A DNA stretch of 64,000 bases from Streptomyces sp. NBC_01275 (GTDB lineage Bacteria > Actinomycetota > Actinomycetes > Streptomycetales > Streptomycetaceae): assembly GCF_026340655.1 (NCBI RefSeq), contig NZ_JAPEOZ010000001.1:1860001-1924000 (forward strand). Reading direction: 5' to 3'. Each line of letters begins with the position of its first letter. The first letter of the stretch is position 1. Positions 8,780 through 17,662 of the stretch are shown here, piece by piece. The notes beneath the pieces are model-generated. The model saw nothing but the letters and a program-made list of their open reading frames with translations, ran no database searches and was not told the DNA's origin. The position numbers and the translations under genes were made by a program.

Positions 8780-9004
8780 GTCCTCCTGGTCGCAGGTGGC
8801 GGCCCGGCTGGCGAGGAGCTGGAGGCTGTCATGGGCGGGGGTGCCGGGTTCGGCGCTGAGGGCGGTGAGGGTGAGGCCGGGCTCGGTGGGGATGGGCATG
8901 GCCTCGAAGGGGAGGGCGAGTTCGCCGACCGCAGGGTGGTGGAAGTACATGATCGTGGACATCGCGCTCGACCTGGTGTCGGGGCGGGCGACCGTCGCCG
9001 CGGT
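8780..9004 (-). pseudogene. Remnant of an XRE/MmyB-type transcriptional regulator (C-terminal end)
   Basis: Translated on the minus strand, the stretch contains YFHHPAVGELALPFEAMPIP, then TEPGLTLTALSAEPG and DSLQLLASRAAT, the well-known ending of MmyB-like ligand-binding domains behind an XRE HTH. The HTH and most of the domain are missing and the frame runs on without the expected stop. It fills the 349-bp gap between the Y-family gene and the protease. I see no other gene in that gap. Confidence 0.65.
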
Positions 9005-9091
9005 GTGAGCGCCGGAAGAAGAGGCTGACGGCACGCAGATCGCACCGCCGGCGCCGCCGTCCACCAGGCGGGGCCTGCGTGCGGCATCGCC

Positions 9092-10180
9092 TCAGCCGAG
9101 TTGCGTCCCCGTCGCCGACAGCGCCTCCGTCACCGGCTGGAAGAACGTCTCCCCGCCCGAGGTGCAGTCGCCGCTGCCGCCGGAGGTGAGGCCGACGGCG
9201 CTGCCGCCCGAGAAGAGGGAGCCGCCGCTGTCGCCGGGCTCGGCGCAGACGTCGGTCTGGATCAGCCCGCTCACGACGTCGCCGTCGCCGTAGTTCACGG
9301 TGGCGTCCAGGCCGGTGACCGTGCCGGAGTGGACCTGGGTGGTCGAGCCGCTGCGGGTGACCTTCATGCCGACGGTGGCCTGCGCCGCGCCCGTGATCCG
9401 CTGGGCCGAGCCGTCGTAGAGGTCGACCTCGCTCGGGTGGTCGACGTCGGCGGTGTACTTGACCAGTCCGTAGTCGTCGCCCGGGAAGCTGGAGGCCTCG
9501 TTGACGCCGATCTCCTTGCCGGAGGAGTCCGACCAGGTGGAAATGGCGTCGGTGCAGTGCCCCGCGGTCAGGAAGTACGACTGGCCGCCCTTGACCACGT
9601 TGAAGCCGAGCGAGCAGCGCCCGCCCGAGCCGGTGATCGCGTCGCCGCCTGCGACGTAGGGGGTGAACTCCCCCTTGGTGCGCTGGAGTTCGGCCACCGA
9701 GCCGAGGCCGTCGACGACCTTGGCGAGCTTGGCCCACGCGGCGTCGGAGACGGTGCGGTCGGCGGTGACGACGACCTTGTCGGTGCGCGGGTCGGTCGCC
9801 CAGGCGGTGCCGGGGATGTCGGCGTGGGCCTTGAGGGTCGTATGGGCGCCGGTCAGTTCGGCGAGGGAGTTCTGGACGACTCTGGCCTGCGCGCCGGCCG
9901 CCTCGACGGTCTTCGCGGCGGCCGCGTCGAGCACGTTCACCACGAGGCTCTTACGCTGCGGGTCGTAGTAGGCGCCCGCCGCGTCGGCGCCGAGGTCCTC
10001 GCCCAGCGCCGAGGCGAGCTTTCCGGCCGCCAGGGCCGAGAGGGCGGTGGGCCGGGAAGTCTGCGCGGGCTCGCTGGCGTTCGCGCTCTGGAACTGGAAG
10101 GTGACGCCTGCGGCGACGAGCGCTGCGACGCCCGCGCCCGCCGTGACCGTCCGGCGCCCGGGTATGCGTCGGTGCTTCAA
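9092..10180 (-). CDS. Secreted S1 serine protease with prodomain (streptogrisin-like)
   Basis: 362-residue preproprotease of the alpha-lytic/streptogrisin type. After a signal peptide there is a long propeptide, and the mature enzyme probably starts near VAGGDAITG, followed by RCSLGFNV. Triad: His in LTAGHC, Asp in GDDYGLVKY, Ser in [10 protein letters not shown]. The paired cysteines RCSLGF/AGHC and DVCAE/SGDC are typical. The TTG at 10180 is chosen because GGAGGA (10187-10192 on this strand) lies at exact spacing, whereas the ATG further up gives a cysteine-rich non-signal N-terminus. That TTG overlaps the stop of a possible 48-codon ORF. Confidence 0.9.
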   Translation of the reverse strand: MKHRRIPGRRTVTAGAGVAALVAAGVTFQFQSANASEPAQTSRPTALSALAAGKLASALGEDLGADAAGAYYDPQRKSLVVNVLDAAAAKTVEAAGAQARVVQNSLAELTGAHTTLKAHADIPGTAWATDPRTDKVVVTADRTVSDAAWAKLAKVVDGLGSVAELQRTKGEFTPYVAGGDAITGSGGRCSLGFNVVKGGQSYFLTAGHCTDAISTWSDSSGKEIGVNEASSFPGDDYGLVKYTADVDHPSEVDLYDGSAQRITGAAQATVGMKVTRSGSTTQVHSGTVTGLDATVNYGDGDVVSGLIQTDVCAEPGDSGGSLFSGGSAVGLTSGGSGDCTSGGETFFQPVTEALSATGTQLG

Positions 10181-10323
10181 CTCTTGTCCTCCTGTGGGGG
10201 GCGACCCGGGCGGTCGTGGGGACCGTACGGGCCGGAAGGCCGGTTGACGGGCAGCCACTCTTCCGAACCGCACAGGGAGCACACAAGGTCGCCCTCCGCA
10301 CGCGCACAGGGTGGGCACCGCAC
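10177..10323 (-). CDS. Possible 48-residue double-CxxC protein overlapping the protease start
   Basis: A GTG-started frame (10323) reads [20 protein letters not shown] and continues for 28 residues rich in Pro and Gly. Two CxxC pairs 12 residues apart look like a zinc ribbon. Its TGA overlaps the TTG start of the protease (AGTTGA), so the two could be coupled. A GGAGG lies too close to the GTG for a normal ribosome site, which lowers confidence. I do not recognise a family. It could be chance reading in a G+C-rich leader. Confidence 0.35.
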   Translation of the reverse strand: MRCPPCARAEGDLVCSLCGSEEWLPVNRPSGPYGPHDRPGRPPQEDKS

Positions 10324-10355
10324 GCCCTCCGCGCCTTCACCACCCCGTTCGCCGG

Positions 10356-11162
10356 CTACTCCTGGCCCGATGCCCTCTCCGGTGCGGGCGCCGTGGGCAG
10401 CGGCTGCTGGGCCCGTTCCAGGAAGCGCAGCAGCTCCACCGGGAACGGCAGCACCAGCGTCGAGTTCTTCTCGGCGGCGACCGCCACGACCGTCTGCAGC
10501 AGTCTCAGTTGGAGTGCGGCGGGCTGCTCGGACATCTCCTTCGCGGCCTCGGCGAGCTTCTTCGACGCCTGGAGTTCGGCGTCGGCGTTGATGACCCGGG
10601 CCCGCCGTTCGCGGTCGGCCTCGGCCTGCCGGGCCATGGACCGCTTCATCGTCTCGGGCAGGGAGACGTCCTTGATCTCGACCCGGTCGATGGTGACGCC
10701 CCACTCCACGGCCGGGCTGTCGATCATCAACTCCAGCCCCTGGTTGAGCTTTTCGCGGTTGGACAGCAGATCGTCCAGTTCGCTCTTGCCGATGATGGAC
10801 CGCAGGGAGGTCTGCGCCATCTGCGCGACGGCGAACCGGTAGTCCTCCACCCGGACGATCGCCTCGGCCGGCGAGGTCACCTTGAAGTAGACGACGGCGT
10901 CGACGCGCACCGTGACGTTGTCCCGGGTGATGCCCTCCTGCCCGGGCACCGGCATCGTGACGATCTGCATGTTGACCTTGCGGAGCCGGTCGACGCCCGG
11001 AACGATCAGGGTGAGCCCCGGTTCGCGCACCTCGGGCCGGAGTTTCCCGAGGCGGAAGACCACACCCCGTTCGTACTGCTTGACGACCCGGGCCGCCGCC
11101 GTCACGTACACCACTCCGGCGGACACGAGCACCGCTCCCGCCGCCGCCAACTCCACGACCAT
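10356..11162 (-). CDS. SPFH/Band 7 (slipin/stomatin-like) membrane protein
   Basis: 268 residues: one N-terminal membrane helix (about 4-24), then the SPFH domain with QYERGVVFRLGKLRP, GLTLIVPGVDRLRKVNMQ, DNVTVRVDAVVYFKV and SLRSIIGKSELDDLLSNREK, all slipin hallmarks. A coiled-coil-prone segment with RQAEADRERRARVINADAEL follows. Slipins oligomerise at membranes and often pair with NfeD proteases; no NfeD is seen here. It lies between two streptogrisin genes on the same strand, 33 bp from the putative small ORF. The terminator at 11226-11264 separates it from the upstream protease. Confidence 0.92.
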   Translation of the reverse strand: MVVELAAAGAVLVSAGVVYVTAAARVVKQYERGVVFRLGKLRPEVREPGLTLIVPGVDRLRKVNMQIVTMPVPGQEGITRDNVTVRVDAVVYFKVTSPAEAIVRVEDYRFAVAQMAQTSLRSIIGKSELDDLLSNREKLNQGLELMIDSPAVEWGVTIDRVEIKDVSLPETMKRSMARQAEADRERRARVINADAELQASKKLAEAAKEMSEQPAALQLRLLQTVVAVAAEKNSTLVLPFPVELLRFLERAQQPLPTAPAPERASGQE

Positions 11163-11225
11163 GCCGGCCCCCAGGGGTCCGAAGCACTACCTGTACTCCG
11201 ACGGTAACCCCGCGCTCCGGACAAG

Positions 11226-11264
11226 GGCGAGCCCCCGCACGCCGGTTGCGTGCGGGGGCTCGCC
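11226..11264 (-). terminator. Strong intrinsic terminator after the second streptogrisin gene
   Basis: Arms 11226-11242 and 11248-11264 form a perfect 17-bp G+C-rich stem with a 5-base loop, 64 bp after the protease stop. There is no long U-tract, as is common in Streptomyces. Confidence 0.8.
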
Positions 11265-11328
11265 TCACCCTGCCGACCACCGGCGGCCGTGCCGCCGACT
11301 TCCGGCTACCGGCTGTCGGACGGGACCG

Positions 11329-12237
11329 TCAGCCGACGCTCACGCCGTAGTAGCTCAGCGCCTCGGTGACCGGCTGGAAGAAGGTCGTGCCGCCGGAGGT
11401 GCAGTTGCCGCTGCCGCCGGAGGTCAGACCGTAGGCCACGGTGCCCGAATACAGGGGGCCGCCGCTGTCGCCGCCCTCGGCGCAGACCGTGGTCTGGATC
11501 ATGCCGTAGACGATGTCGCCGCTGCCGTAGTTGACGGTGGCGTTCAGGGCGGTGACCCGGCCGCTGTGGGTGCCCGTGGTGGAGCCGCGACGGTAGACCG
11601 TCGTGCCCACGCTCGGGGTGGCCGCGCTGCTGATGGTCTGAGTGCCGACCGTGCTCGGGTGGGCGACCGACGTGTTGGTGTACCGCACCAGCGCGAAGTC
11701 GTTGGTCGGGAAGCTGTAGCTGACGTTCGTGCCCAGCGTCGAGGTCTGGCCCGAGTTGGAGTACCAGGTGGTGGCGACCTCACCGCAGTGGCCGGCGGTC
11801 AGGAAGTAGTAGGTGCTCCCGCTGTGCACGTTGAAGCCCAGCGAACAGCGGTAGCCGCCGCCGTAGATGGCGTCGCCGCCGGTGATCAGCTTCTTGAACT
11901 GGCCCGGCGTGCGCTTGATCGTGAGCGCGCCGGCGTTGCCGCCCGCCTGCTCCTTGATCTTGGCGAGCTCGGCGGCCGAGACCGTGCTGTCGGCGGTGAC
12001 GACGACCCGGTTGGTCTTGCTGTCGACGGCCCAGGCGGTGCCCGGGACGTCCGCCTGGAGCACCGAACTGCTGGCGCTCTTCAGCTGGGCGGTGCTGAAG
12101 GTGGCGGAGTCGGCCGCGCTCGCGTTGGGGATCGCGATGGCGGCCGCGGCCACGAGTCCGGTGGCGACGGCCATCAGACGGGTGCGTCTCGTGGCGCCGC
12201 TCTCGGACAGGGTGGGGGTGGTGCGCTTGATCCTCAC
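11329..12237 (-). CDS. Secreted S1 serine protease (streptogrisin B-like)
   Basis: 302-residue preproenzyme. The GTG at 12237 is preceded by GGAGGG and gives [10 protein letters not shown] plus a normal signal peptide ending NASA; longer starts are not needed. A short propeptide ([10 protein letters not shown]...) leads to the mature start near [11 protein letters not shown], followed by RCSLGFNV. Triad: His in LTAGHC, Asp in TNDFALVRY, Ser in [10 protein letters not shown]. Overall length and spacing match streptogrisin A/B-class chymotrypsin-like enzymes. It shares the C-terminal pattern [14 protein letters not shown] with the other protease here, so the two are probably an old local duplication. 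Confidence 0.93.
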   Translation of the reverse strand: MRIKRTTPTLSESGATRRTRLMAVATGLVAAAAIAIPNASAADSATFSTAQLKSASSSVLQADVPGTAWAVDSKTNRVVVTADSTVSAAELAKIKEQAGGNAGALTIKRTPGQFKKLITGGDAIYGGGYRCSLGFNVHSGSTYYFLTAGHCGEVATTWYSNSGQTSTLGTNVSYSFPTNDFALVRYTNTSVAHPSTVGTQTISSAATPSVGTTVYRRGSTTGTHSGRVTALNATVNYGSGDIVYGMIQTTVCAEGGDSGGPLYSGTVAYGLTSGGSGNCTSGGTTFFQPVTEALSYYGVSVG

Positions 12238-12463
12238 TTTTCGTTCCCTCCCAGGGGAATTCGGGGGCCCGTCGAGTGGGGTCGGGGCCCGTGAGGCGCA
12301 GCCAGGGCCGACGTTCGTCCGCACAACGGACACGCCGTGCCCCTGACAAGCGCTGTGGGGGAGTATTCGGCCGAACGGCCGGTCGGCGCAAGAGCGCCTT
12401 TCGGCCGCCGGATCCGGGACGAACTGGGCGAGTTGACCCCCCTTGCATCTCTCTTGCCCCGGC

Positions 12464-13255
12464 TCAGGCCAGGTTGCGCTCCCCTGCCTCGATCACCGCG
12501 GCAAGGGTGTTGCCGGGCGGCGGGAAGGGACAGATGAAGGCATCGGCGAAGGCGCACGGAGGCAGTACGGCCCGGTTGAAGTCGACGGTCGTGCGTCCGT
12601 CCGCGGCGGGTGCGCCGGGGTGCAGGAATCGGAACCGGTAGCTGCTCACCCCACTGCCGGCGTCCGCGAACACCGCCCACAGCGAGCCGTCGCCCTGCAC
12701 GCTCGCCTGGAGCGTGTGCTCCTGCCCGTCGAGCCGGAACGTCAGCTCCCCGCCGAGCCCGAGACCCCGTTCGCGTCCGTCGGCGTTCGGCACCCGCACG
12801 GTCCGCTCCTCGCCGTACGGCGTGAAGCGCGCCGGCACCGACCAGCGCGGCTCGTACGGGGCGACGTCGACCCCGCCTCCGCCCCGGAACCGGCGCCGGG
12901 CCTCGGCGGCGGGGTCGAAGTCGCGTATCCCCCAGACTCCCTCGCGGACCAGCACGACCAGCCGTCGCTCGCCGTACGCGACCCGGGCCTCGCCCGCCGG
13001 TCCCCCGTCGGCGCCGAGCCGCACCTCCCCGCTGAACGGCTTGCCGTCCACGCTCAGCCCGTCGTCCTCGACTGCGGTGAGCACCACTGCGTCCTCTTCC
13101 GCCGCCCAGACCCCGGGGGTGTCCCGAAGTCGACCGTCCGGATAGTCCTCCAACCAGTACGTGCCGGTGAGGGCCAACGGCCCGTAAGGCGCCGAGAGCG
13201 TCTCTATGCGCTGCTCGCGCCACTGCTTGAAGTCGTCGACCGCGTCTGTCGTCAT
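12464..13255 (-). CDS. DUF1684 family protein
   Basis: 263 residues. The signature [18 protein letters not shown] near the N-terminus, then [26 protein letters not shown] and the C-terminal [29 protein letters not shown] region with [20 protein letters not shown] block identify DUF1684, whose reaction is unknown. No signal peptide. The ATG follows AAGGATC. It is the last gene of a three-gene operon, 16 bp after the LLM flavoprotein gene, so a role in the same oxidative pathway is inferred. Confidence 0.9.
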   Translation of the reverse strand: MTTDAVDDFKQWREQRIETLSAPYGPLALTGTYWLEDYPDGRLRDTPGVWAAEEDAVVLTAVEDDGLSVDGKPFSGEVRLGADGGPAGEARVAYGERRLVVLVREGVWGIRDFDPAAEARRRFRGGGGVDVAPYEPRWSVPARFTPYGEERTVRVPNADGRERGLGLGGELTFRLDGQEHTLQASVQGDGSLWAVFADAGSGVSSYRFRFLHPGAPAADGRTTVDFNRAVLPPCAFADAFICPFPPPGNTLAAVIEAGERNLA

Positions 13256-13271
13256 GTGCTTGATCCTTTCC

Positions 13272-14429
13272 TCACATCGTCCCCGCTGCGTACTGGGCTT
13301 GGGCCGGTCGGCCCAGACCCAGGTGCTCGCGGAGGGTGCTGCCCGGGTAGAAGGTGCGGAACAGGCTGCGGTGCTGGAGCAGTGCGACCGTGCCGTTGAC
13401 CAGGCGTTCCAGGTCGCGGCGCGGTTCCACGGGAGTGAGGTGGAAGCCGTCGACGGCGCCGTCCTGGTGCCAGGAGGCGATCAGGTCGGCGAGGTCGACG
13501 GGACCGCCGCGGTAGAGGGGGCCCTGTGCCGTCTGCCGGGGGCCGCCCCCGCCATGGCTCGGCTCGGCCGCGTGCTCCCCGTCGCCGAGGTCGATCAGCA
13601 GGCGGACCAGGACCCGCAGGGAGTCCGGGTCCCGGCCGGACTCGGCGGCCTCCCGGCGCAGCAGGTCGCGCACGGCCCGGGCCTGCGCGGAGCTCGCCGC
13701 GGGGACGAGCACGACGTCGGCGTACCGGGCCGCGGTGACCAGGCCGTGCTCCTCGGCGGCGTCGACGGCGTCGACGACCCGTACGGGGTAGCCCTGCGGG
13801 GGACGGGGATGCTCCTGCGGGGGACGGGGGTGGTCCTGCGGAGACCGGAGCGCGGAATCGTCCGCCGCGCCGGCTGAACCTGACGAGCCGACTGAACCGC
13901 CTGAACCGGCTGAGTCGGATGAGGGGGATGAGGGGGATGAGGGGGATGAGTCGGCGGCTGAGTCGACGTGGTTCGTCCGGCGCGGCTTGTCCCGGTCGGT
14001 GAAGCGGGCGGCCGCGCCGTCCCAGGTCTCGGCGTCGCCCGCCTGCCGGCTGCCGGGGAGGCGGGCCTTCCCCTTCGTGCCCTCCGTGCCGGGCAGGCCG
14101 AGCCGCCAGCCGGCCCGGCCCCGGCTGACCTGGTCGAGGGCGGCGAAGGGCTCGGTGAGCGTGGTGACGGGTCTGGCGAAGGCGGGCACCAGACCCACCC
14201 GATGGGTGACGAGCGCGGCCCGGGACAGCACGGCCGACGCGTCGAACCCGGGGCCGGAGCCAGGGCCGGCGGAGGCGTCGTCCAGCGTCACGAAGTCGAG
14301 CCCGCCGCGCTCGGCGAGCCGCACCAGCTCGACGTAGGAGTCGGCCTCGCGCACCCCCGGCTGGTCGACGCCCGCGGCCAGATGCAGCAGGCCCCGGCCG
14401 TGCGAGGACGTCACGTGTGAGGACGTCAT
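13272..14429 (-). CDS. LLM-class flavin-dependent monooxygenase with low-complexity insert
   Basis: Luciferase-like oxidoreductase of 385 residues from the ATG at 14429. The N-terminal TIM-barrel part is visible: GLLHLAAGVDQPG, GLDFVTLDD, SRAALVTHRVGLVPA and SRGRAGWRLG. The C-terminal part has AARYADVVLVPAAS and later HLTP. Between them, around residues 150-225, is a Ser/Pro/Gly-rich insert built from short repeats (SSPSSP, then RPPQ repeats). Such enzymes use FMNH2 or F420. It lies 38 bp downstream of the FAD protein gene, a sensible reductant or partner. The insert seems to be an expansion, so activity is not guaranteed. Confidence 0.85.
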   Translation of the reverse strand: MTSSHVTSSHGRGLLHLAAGVDQPGVREADSYVELVRLAERGGLDFVTLDDASAGPGSGPGFDASAVLSRAALVTHRVGLVPAFARPVTTLTEPFAALDQVSRGRAGWRLGLPGTEGTKGKARLPGSRQAGDAETWDGAAARFTDRDKPRRTNHVDSAADSSPSSPSSPSSDSAGSGGSVGSSGSAGAADDSALRSPQDHPRPPQEHPRPPQGYPVRVVDAVDAAEEHGLVTAARYADVVLVPAASSAQARAVRDLLRREAAESGRDPDSLRVLVRLLIDLGDGEHAAEPSHGGGGPRQTAQGPLYRGGPVDLADLIASWHQDGAVDGFHLTPVEPRRDLERLVNGTVALLQHRSLFRTFYPGSTLREHLGLGRPAQAQYAAGTM

Positions 14430-14467
14430 ATGAGGAGACCTTTCCCTTGGCTGGTCGTGGAGTGGGC

Positions 14468-16228
14468 TCATCCGACGGCGTCGGCGCCCAGGTCCCGCAG
14501 GAACACCAGGGCGGCGCGCGCGGCGGCGTCGTTCTGCCGGAAGGCGGGCCCTCCCGTACGCGGCCGGGTGAACGCGCCCGGCGTACGGCCGTCGGTGTGC
14601 GGTCCGAGCGCGAAGCGCCGCGGATGCGGGCGGCCGTCCCGGTCCAGGACGCGCCCGTCGATCCGGTCCACCCGCAGCAGCCCGTCCGGCGTCTCCCCGG
14701 CGCCGTCGGCGTGCAGCTCGCGCAGCAGCGGGTCGAGCGCGCGCCGCAGCGTGGGCTCGGGCAACCGGGCCTCCACCAGCGCCCGCGCCTCGACGGAGAA
14801 GTCCGGCACGGTGTCGCTCGACGCCCGGAACACCCCGCCCTCGGCCCGTACGGCCATGTCGGCGCCGACGAACTTCACCACCCCGGCCCGGGACAGCGCG
14901 AGCAGCTGCCGCAGCCGGGGTCCGGGCGGCCCAGAAGCCAGGTAGCTGAAGAAGCCGTGCCACCAGGAGCCGATGTCCCCGAGCCGTACCAACTGCCCGT
15001 AGACGGAGAGCAGTCCGAGGAAGACCGCCAGGTCGGGGCTGTAGGAGGGATCGTGACGGCGGTTCAGGTCGTCCTCGACATACTGGCGCAGCCCGTCCTG
15101 GAACTCCTCGTGCGTCGCGTACCGCACCCCGTCCAGCGGCCGGTCGAGCGCGGCGAGGTCGAGCCGGTCACGGGGGTCGGGCACGGCGGACGCGACCAGG
15201 TTCTCCCGCTCGACCGTGTCGGAGGCGGCCGCGTACTTCTCCTCGAAGTCCGTCCAGGCGATCGAGGTCCGCTCGGGATGGACCGTGAAGAGCCGGTGGT
15301 AGTGCGCGAACCCCAACTCCTTCTCCACCAACGGCCAGACGTCCCGCCGGAAGTCGAACCCCCCGGGCAACGCGAGCAGCCCCTCGATCTCGGCGGGCCC
15401 CAGGAACCTGGGCAGCGGCGGCCGCTCCCCGGTCCAGTCGTAGCCGATCTTCGAGTGGTACGGCACTCCGCGTCGCGAGCCGACGTACAGCACCGGTTCC
15501 CGCCCCGAGGGCAGATAGGTGTCGTCCCCCTCGTACCGTCCGCCGCGCCCCTCGGTGAGCAGGACCGTCAGGTCGACGAAGGCGAGGCCGAAGCCGCGGA
15601 CCAGGACGGGCTCGCCGGGCCGCAGCGCGGACAGGTCGCTGTCCGCGGTGAAGTCCGGCGGGAGATGGGTGAGGTCGTGCTCGCGGGCGTAGGCGGCCAA
15701 CGCCCGCTGCTCGTCGTCGAGTTCGGCGTCGAGATGGCCGAGGGCGAGGACGACGAGGTCGGCGAGCAGCGGCCGGGGGCGGCCCTCGAGCCACACCTGC
15801 TGGCGGCCCTCGCGGGATCCGCTCACCCGCAGGGCGCGCCGTGGATGGTGGTGGACGGCGATCTCCGGGGGCAGGGCGGCGACGGCCTCCTCATGCACCC
15901 AGCGCAGATAGGCGCCCTGGATCCGGCGGTCGGCGAAGGTGCGTCCGTCGAGGCCGGCCCATTCGTGCAGCGTGGGCCCGGGGCGCACCGGCCCGTCCAT
16001 CGCCACCGTCTCGTCGGTGAACATGGTGACGTCCTCGGCGTGCGAGTTCATCCACAGCAGCGGCGACTGCGCGGCCCGCCAGATGCGTCCCGCGCCCGGC
16101 GGATGCGGGTCCACGAGATGGATGTCGAGGCCCGAACCGGCGTACAGCTCGGGCGTGTTGGCGGCGATCCGCTCGATCAGACCGGTCCCCCGCGGCCCGG
16201 CCCCGACGATCACGAGAGAGGGCCTCAT
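14468..16228 (-). CDS. FAD/NAD(P)-binding protein (NAD_binding_9 type)
   Basis: 586-residue flavoprotein. It opens with the Rossmann motif SLVIVGAGPRGTGLIERI, then VDPHPPGAGRIWR and LWMNSHAEDVTMF, characteristic of the FAD-NAD(P)-binding family often paired with amino acid or siderophore hydroxylation and flavin chemistry. LADLVVLALGHLDAE is the second nucleotide-binding strand region. Substrate unknown. It is the first gene of the operon with the LLM enzyme and DUF1684. There is no clear Shine-Dalgarno before its ATG; translation may be coupled to a 17-codon ORF ending at the start (16225-16278). Confidence 0.88.
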   Translation of the reverse strand: MRPSLVIVGAGPRGTGLIERIAANTPELYAGSGLDIHLVDPHPPGAGRIWRAAQSPLLWMNSHAEDVTMFTDETVAMDGPVRPGPTLHEWAGLDGRTFADRRIQGAYLRWVHEEAVAALPPEIAVHHHPRRALRVSGSREGRQQVWLEGRPRPLLADLVVLALGHLDAELDDEQRALAAYAREHDLTHLPPDFTADSDLSALRPGEPVLVRGFGLAFVDLTVLLTEGRGGRYEGDDTYLPSGREPVLYVGSRRGVPYHSKIGYDWTGERPPLPRFLGPAEIEGLLALPGGFDFRRDVWPLVEKELGFAHYHRLFTVHPERTSIAWTDFEEKYAAASDTVERENLVASAVPDPRDRLDLAALDRPLDGVRYATHEEFQDGLRQYVEDDLNRRHDPSYSPDLAVFLGLLSVYGQLVRLGDIGSWWHGFFSYLASGPPGPRLRQLLALSRAGVVKFVGADMAVRAEGGVFRASSDTVPDFSVEARALVEARLPEPTLRRALDPLLRELHADGAGETPDGLLRVDRIDGRVLDRDGRPHPRRFALGPHTDGRTPGAFTRPRTGGPAFRQNDAAARAALVFLRDLGADAVG

Positions 16229-16278
16229 CGCGGTGAGACCGATGCGAGGAGCGCGGGGGCGACGGCGTCAGAAGGCAT
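16225..16278 (-). CDS. Possible 17-residue leader ORF coupled to the FAD gene
   Basis: ATG at 16278, preceded by GGAG at 7-base spacing, encodes MPSDAVAPALLASVSPR and ends in a TGA that overlaps the FAD gene ATG (ATGA). The FAD gene itself lacks a ribosome site, so entry through this ORF is plausible. No Cys, Trp or His run that would suggest attenuation by an amino acid. Evidence is positional only. Confidence 0.4.
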   Translation of the reverse strand: MPSDAVAPALLASVSPR

Positions 16279-16350
16279 GGGAAGGCTCCGGTGGAGTGCC
16301 TTCACACGGCGAAGAGATACGGCCGAGCCCCTCAGCAGGGCCGTGGAGTG

Positions 16351-16381
16351 AGACTACGGCCGCGTTTCCCCTCACTGTCAA
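16351..16381 (-). promoter_or_regulatory. Promoter of the FAD-LLM-DUF1684 operon
   Basis: On the minus strand TTGACA (16376-16381) is followed after 19 bases by TAGTCT (16351-16356), a good HrdB-like match though with a long spacer. It would start RNA about 115 nt before the FAD gene, leaving room for the 17-codon ORF. Confidence 0.55.
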
Positions 16382-16725
16382 GGGTGTCCGCATGGTGAGC
16401 GGTACGTCTCAGGTCGGTTGACGGGCAACCGGAGACCTGTTCCACTTGGCCCATGCATCCACAGCAGTGGCTGGTCACCCGCTCCCACATCGACTTCGGT
16501 CGAGTGTGGTCCTGTTCCTGTTGAGCTGACCCCCTGCGCGCCTTGCTCCCCTGACCGGACGGGCGTCTTTCGCGTTCTCCCCGCTCTTTCCCGTCTTCAG
16601 CTTTCCGTCTTCAGCTTTCCATCTCTGCCTTCTTTGCCCTCTTTGCCGTCTTCGTTCCTTCCCGTCTTCGCCTTCACACGCGCACCCCTCTCCTTCCTTC
16701 CCCTCCCCTCACCCCCCTATGGCGG
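16382..16725. other. Non-coding stretch, pyrimidine-rich
   Basis: No gene is supported here. The part 16560-16720 is strongly C/T-biased on the plus strand, with a duplicated CGTCTTCAGCTTTC and several CTTTGCC/CTTCCC repeats. It lies downstream of the conservon and upstream of the FAD operon promoter. A small inverted repeat, CGGTTG/CAACCG, occurs around 16413-16430. Confidence 0.5.
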
Positions 16726-17322
16726 CTACCGCACCACCACCGCCCGTTTCCTGGAGGCAGCCCGCACCCCGATCACCCGGTCCATCAGCGCCCCGAGCAC
16801 ATCCCGTACGGAGCCGCGGTCCCGCGCATCGCACTCCAGCACCGGAACGTCCGTACTCAGGCCCAACGCCTCCCGGACCTCGTCCAGTTCGAACCGTTCG
16901 GCCCCGTCGAACCGGTTCACCGCCAGCACGAAGGGCGCCTCCTGCGACTCGAAGTAGTCGACCGCGGGAAAGCACTCCTCGATCCGGCGGGTGTCCACGA
17001 GGACCACCGTGCCCAGCGCGCCCTCCACCAGGTCGTCCCACAGGAACGAGAACCGGTCCTGCCCGGGCGTGCCGAACAGATACAGCGCGATGGTCGGATC
17101 GAGGGTGATGCGCCCGAAGTCGAGTGCGACGGTGGTCGTCGTCTTGGACTCCACGCCCTCGAGCGAGTCGACCCCCACCGACACCTGGGTGATCGCCGCC
17201 TCCGTGTCGAGCGGCTCGATCTCGGAGACGGCTCCGATGAAGGTCGTCTTGCCGACCCCGAGTCCCCCGCTCACCACGATCTTCACGGCGAGCGGCACGA
17301 TTTTGTCAGAGCGCCCGGACAT
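16726..17322 (-). CDS. Conservon GTPase, CvnD-type
   Basis: 198-residue small GTPase, last gene of a conservon. P-loop VVSGGLGVGKTTFIG near residue 20; switch-like TTTTVALDFGRI; FGTPGQDRF as the DxxG-equivalent; VLAVNRFDGAE as NKxD-equivalent. In conservons CvnA-D form a membrane-associated complex resembling eukaryotic GPCR/G-protein modules, and some control development or antibiotics. The start overlaps the end of the DUF742 gene by 17 bp, supporting coupled translation. Confidence 0.93.
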   Translation of the reverse strand: MSGRSDKIVPLAVKIVVSGGLGVGKTTFIGAVSEIEPLDTEAAITQVSVGVDSLEGVESKTTTTVALDFGRITLDPTIALYLFGTPGQDRFSFLWDDLVEGALGTVVLVDTRRIEECFPAVDYFESQEAPFVLAVNRFDGAERFELDEVREALGLSTDVPVLECDARDRGSVRDVLGALMDRVIGVRAASRKRAVVVR

Positions 17323-17662
17323 GATCCCTGATCCTTTCGAGCAACTGGAGCGGTAGCTCCGCGGGGTGCCGGCACGCGAGCTGTCCGGCGACGACGAGGT
17401 CGGAGATCAGCACCTTGGCCACTCCGAGGGGGACGCCGACCCGGTCGGCGACCTCCGCGACGGTCGTCGGCCGTTCGCACACCGCGACGATGTGCCGCCG
17501 CTCGAACGCCAGCGTCTCGTCGGGCGCGCCCACGGCGACCACCAGCGTCTCCAGGCGCAGATCCGCCTGGAGCGGCTCGGCCCGGCCGCCGGTGATGATG
17601 AACGGCCGTACGAAGTCCGCGTCCTCGACAGGAGATACGTCCCTCGGCTGCGAGCCGCTCAC
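17306..17662 (-). CDS. DUF742 protein, CvnC-type
   Basis: 118 residues with the DUF742 pattern: VRPFIITGGRAEP, then AFERRHIVAVCERPTTVAEVADRVGVPLGVAKVLISDL and an HPAELPLQLLERI ending. The middle looks like a winged-helix fold. GTG start overlaps the CvnB stop by 4 bp. In conservons the protein associates with the sensor kinase and the GTPase; its biochemical role is unsettled. Confidence 0.93.
   Translation of the reverse strand: MSGSQPRDVSPVEDADFVRPFIITGGRAEPLQADLRLETLVVAVGAPDETLAFERRHIVAVCERPTTVAEVADRVGVPLGVAKVLISDLVVAGQLACRHPAELPLQLLERIRDHVRAL

Noticed and set aside
8829..9737. Long open frame on the minus strand overlapping the protease gene
   Set aside because: It is Arg/Gly/Pro-biased and runs through the protease reading frame; a by-product of G+C-rich codon bias.
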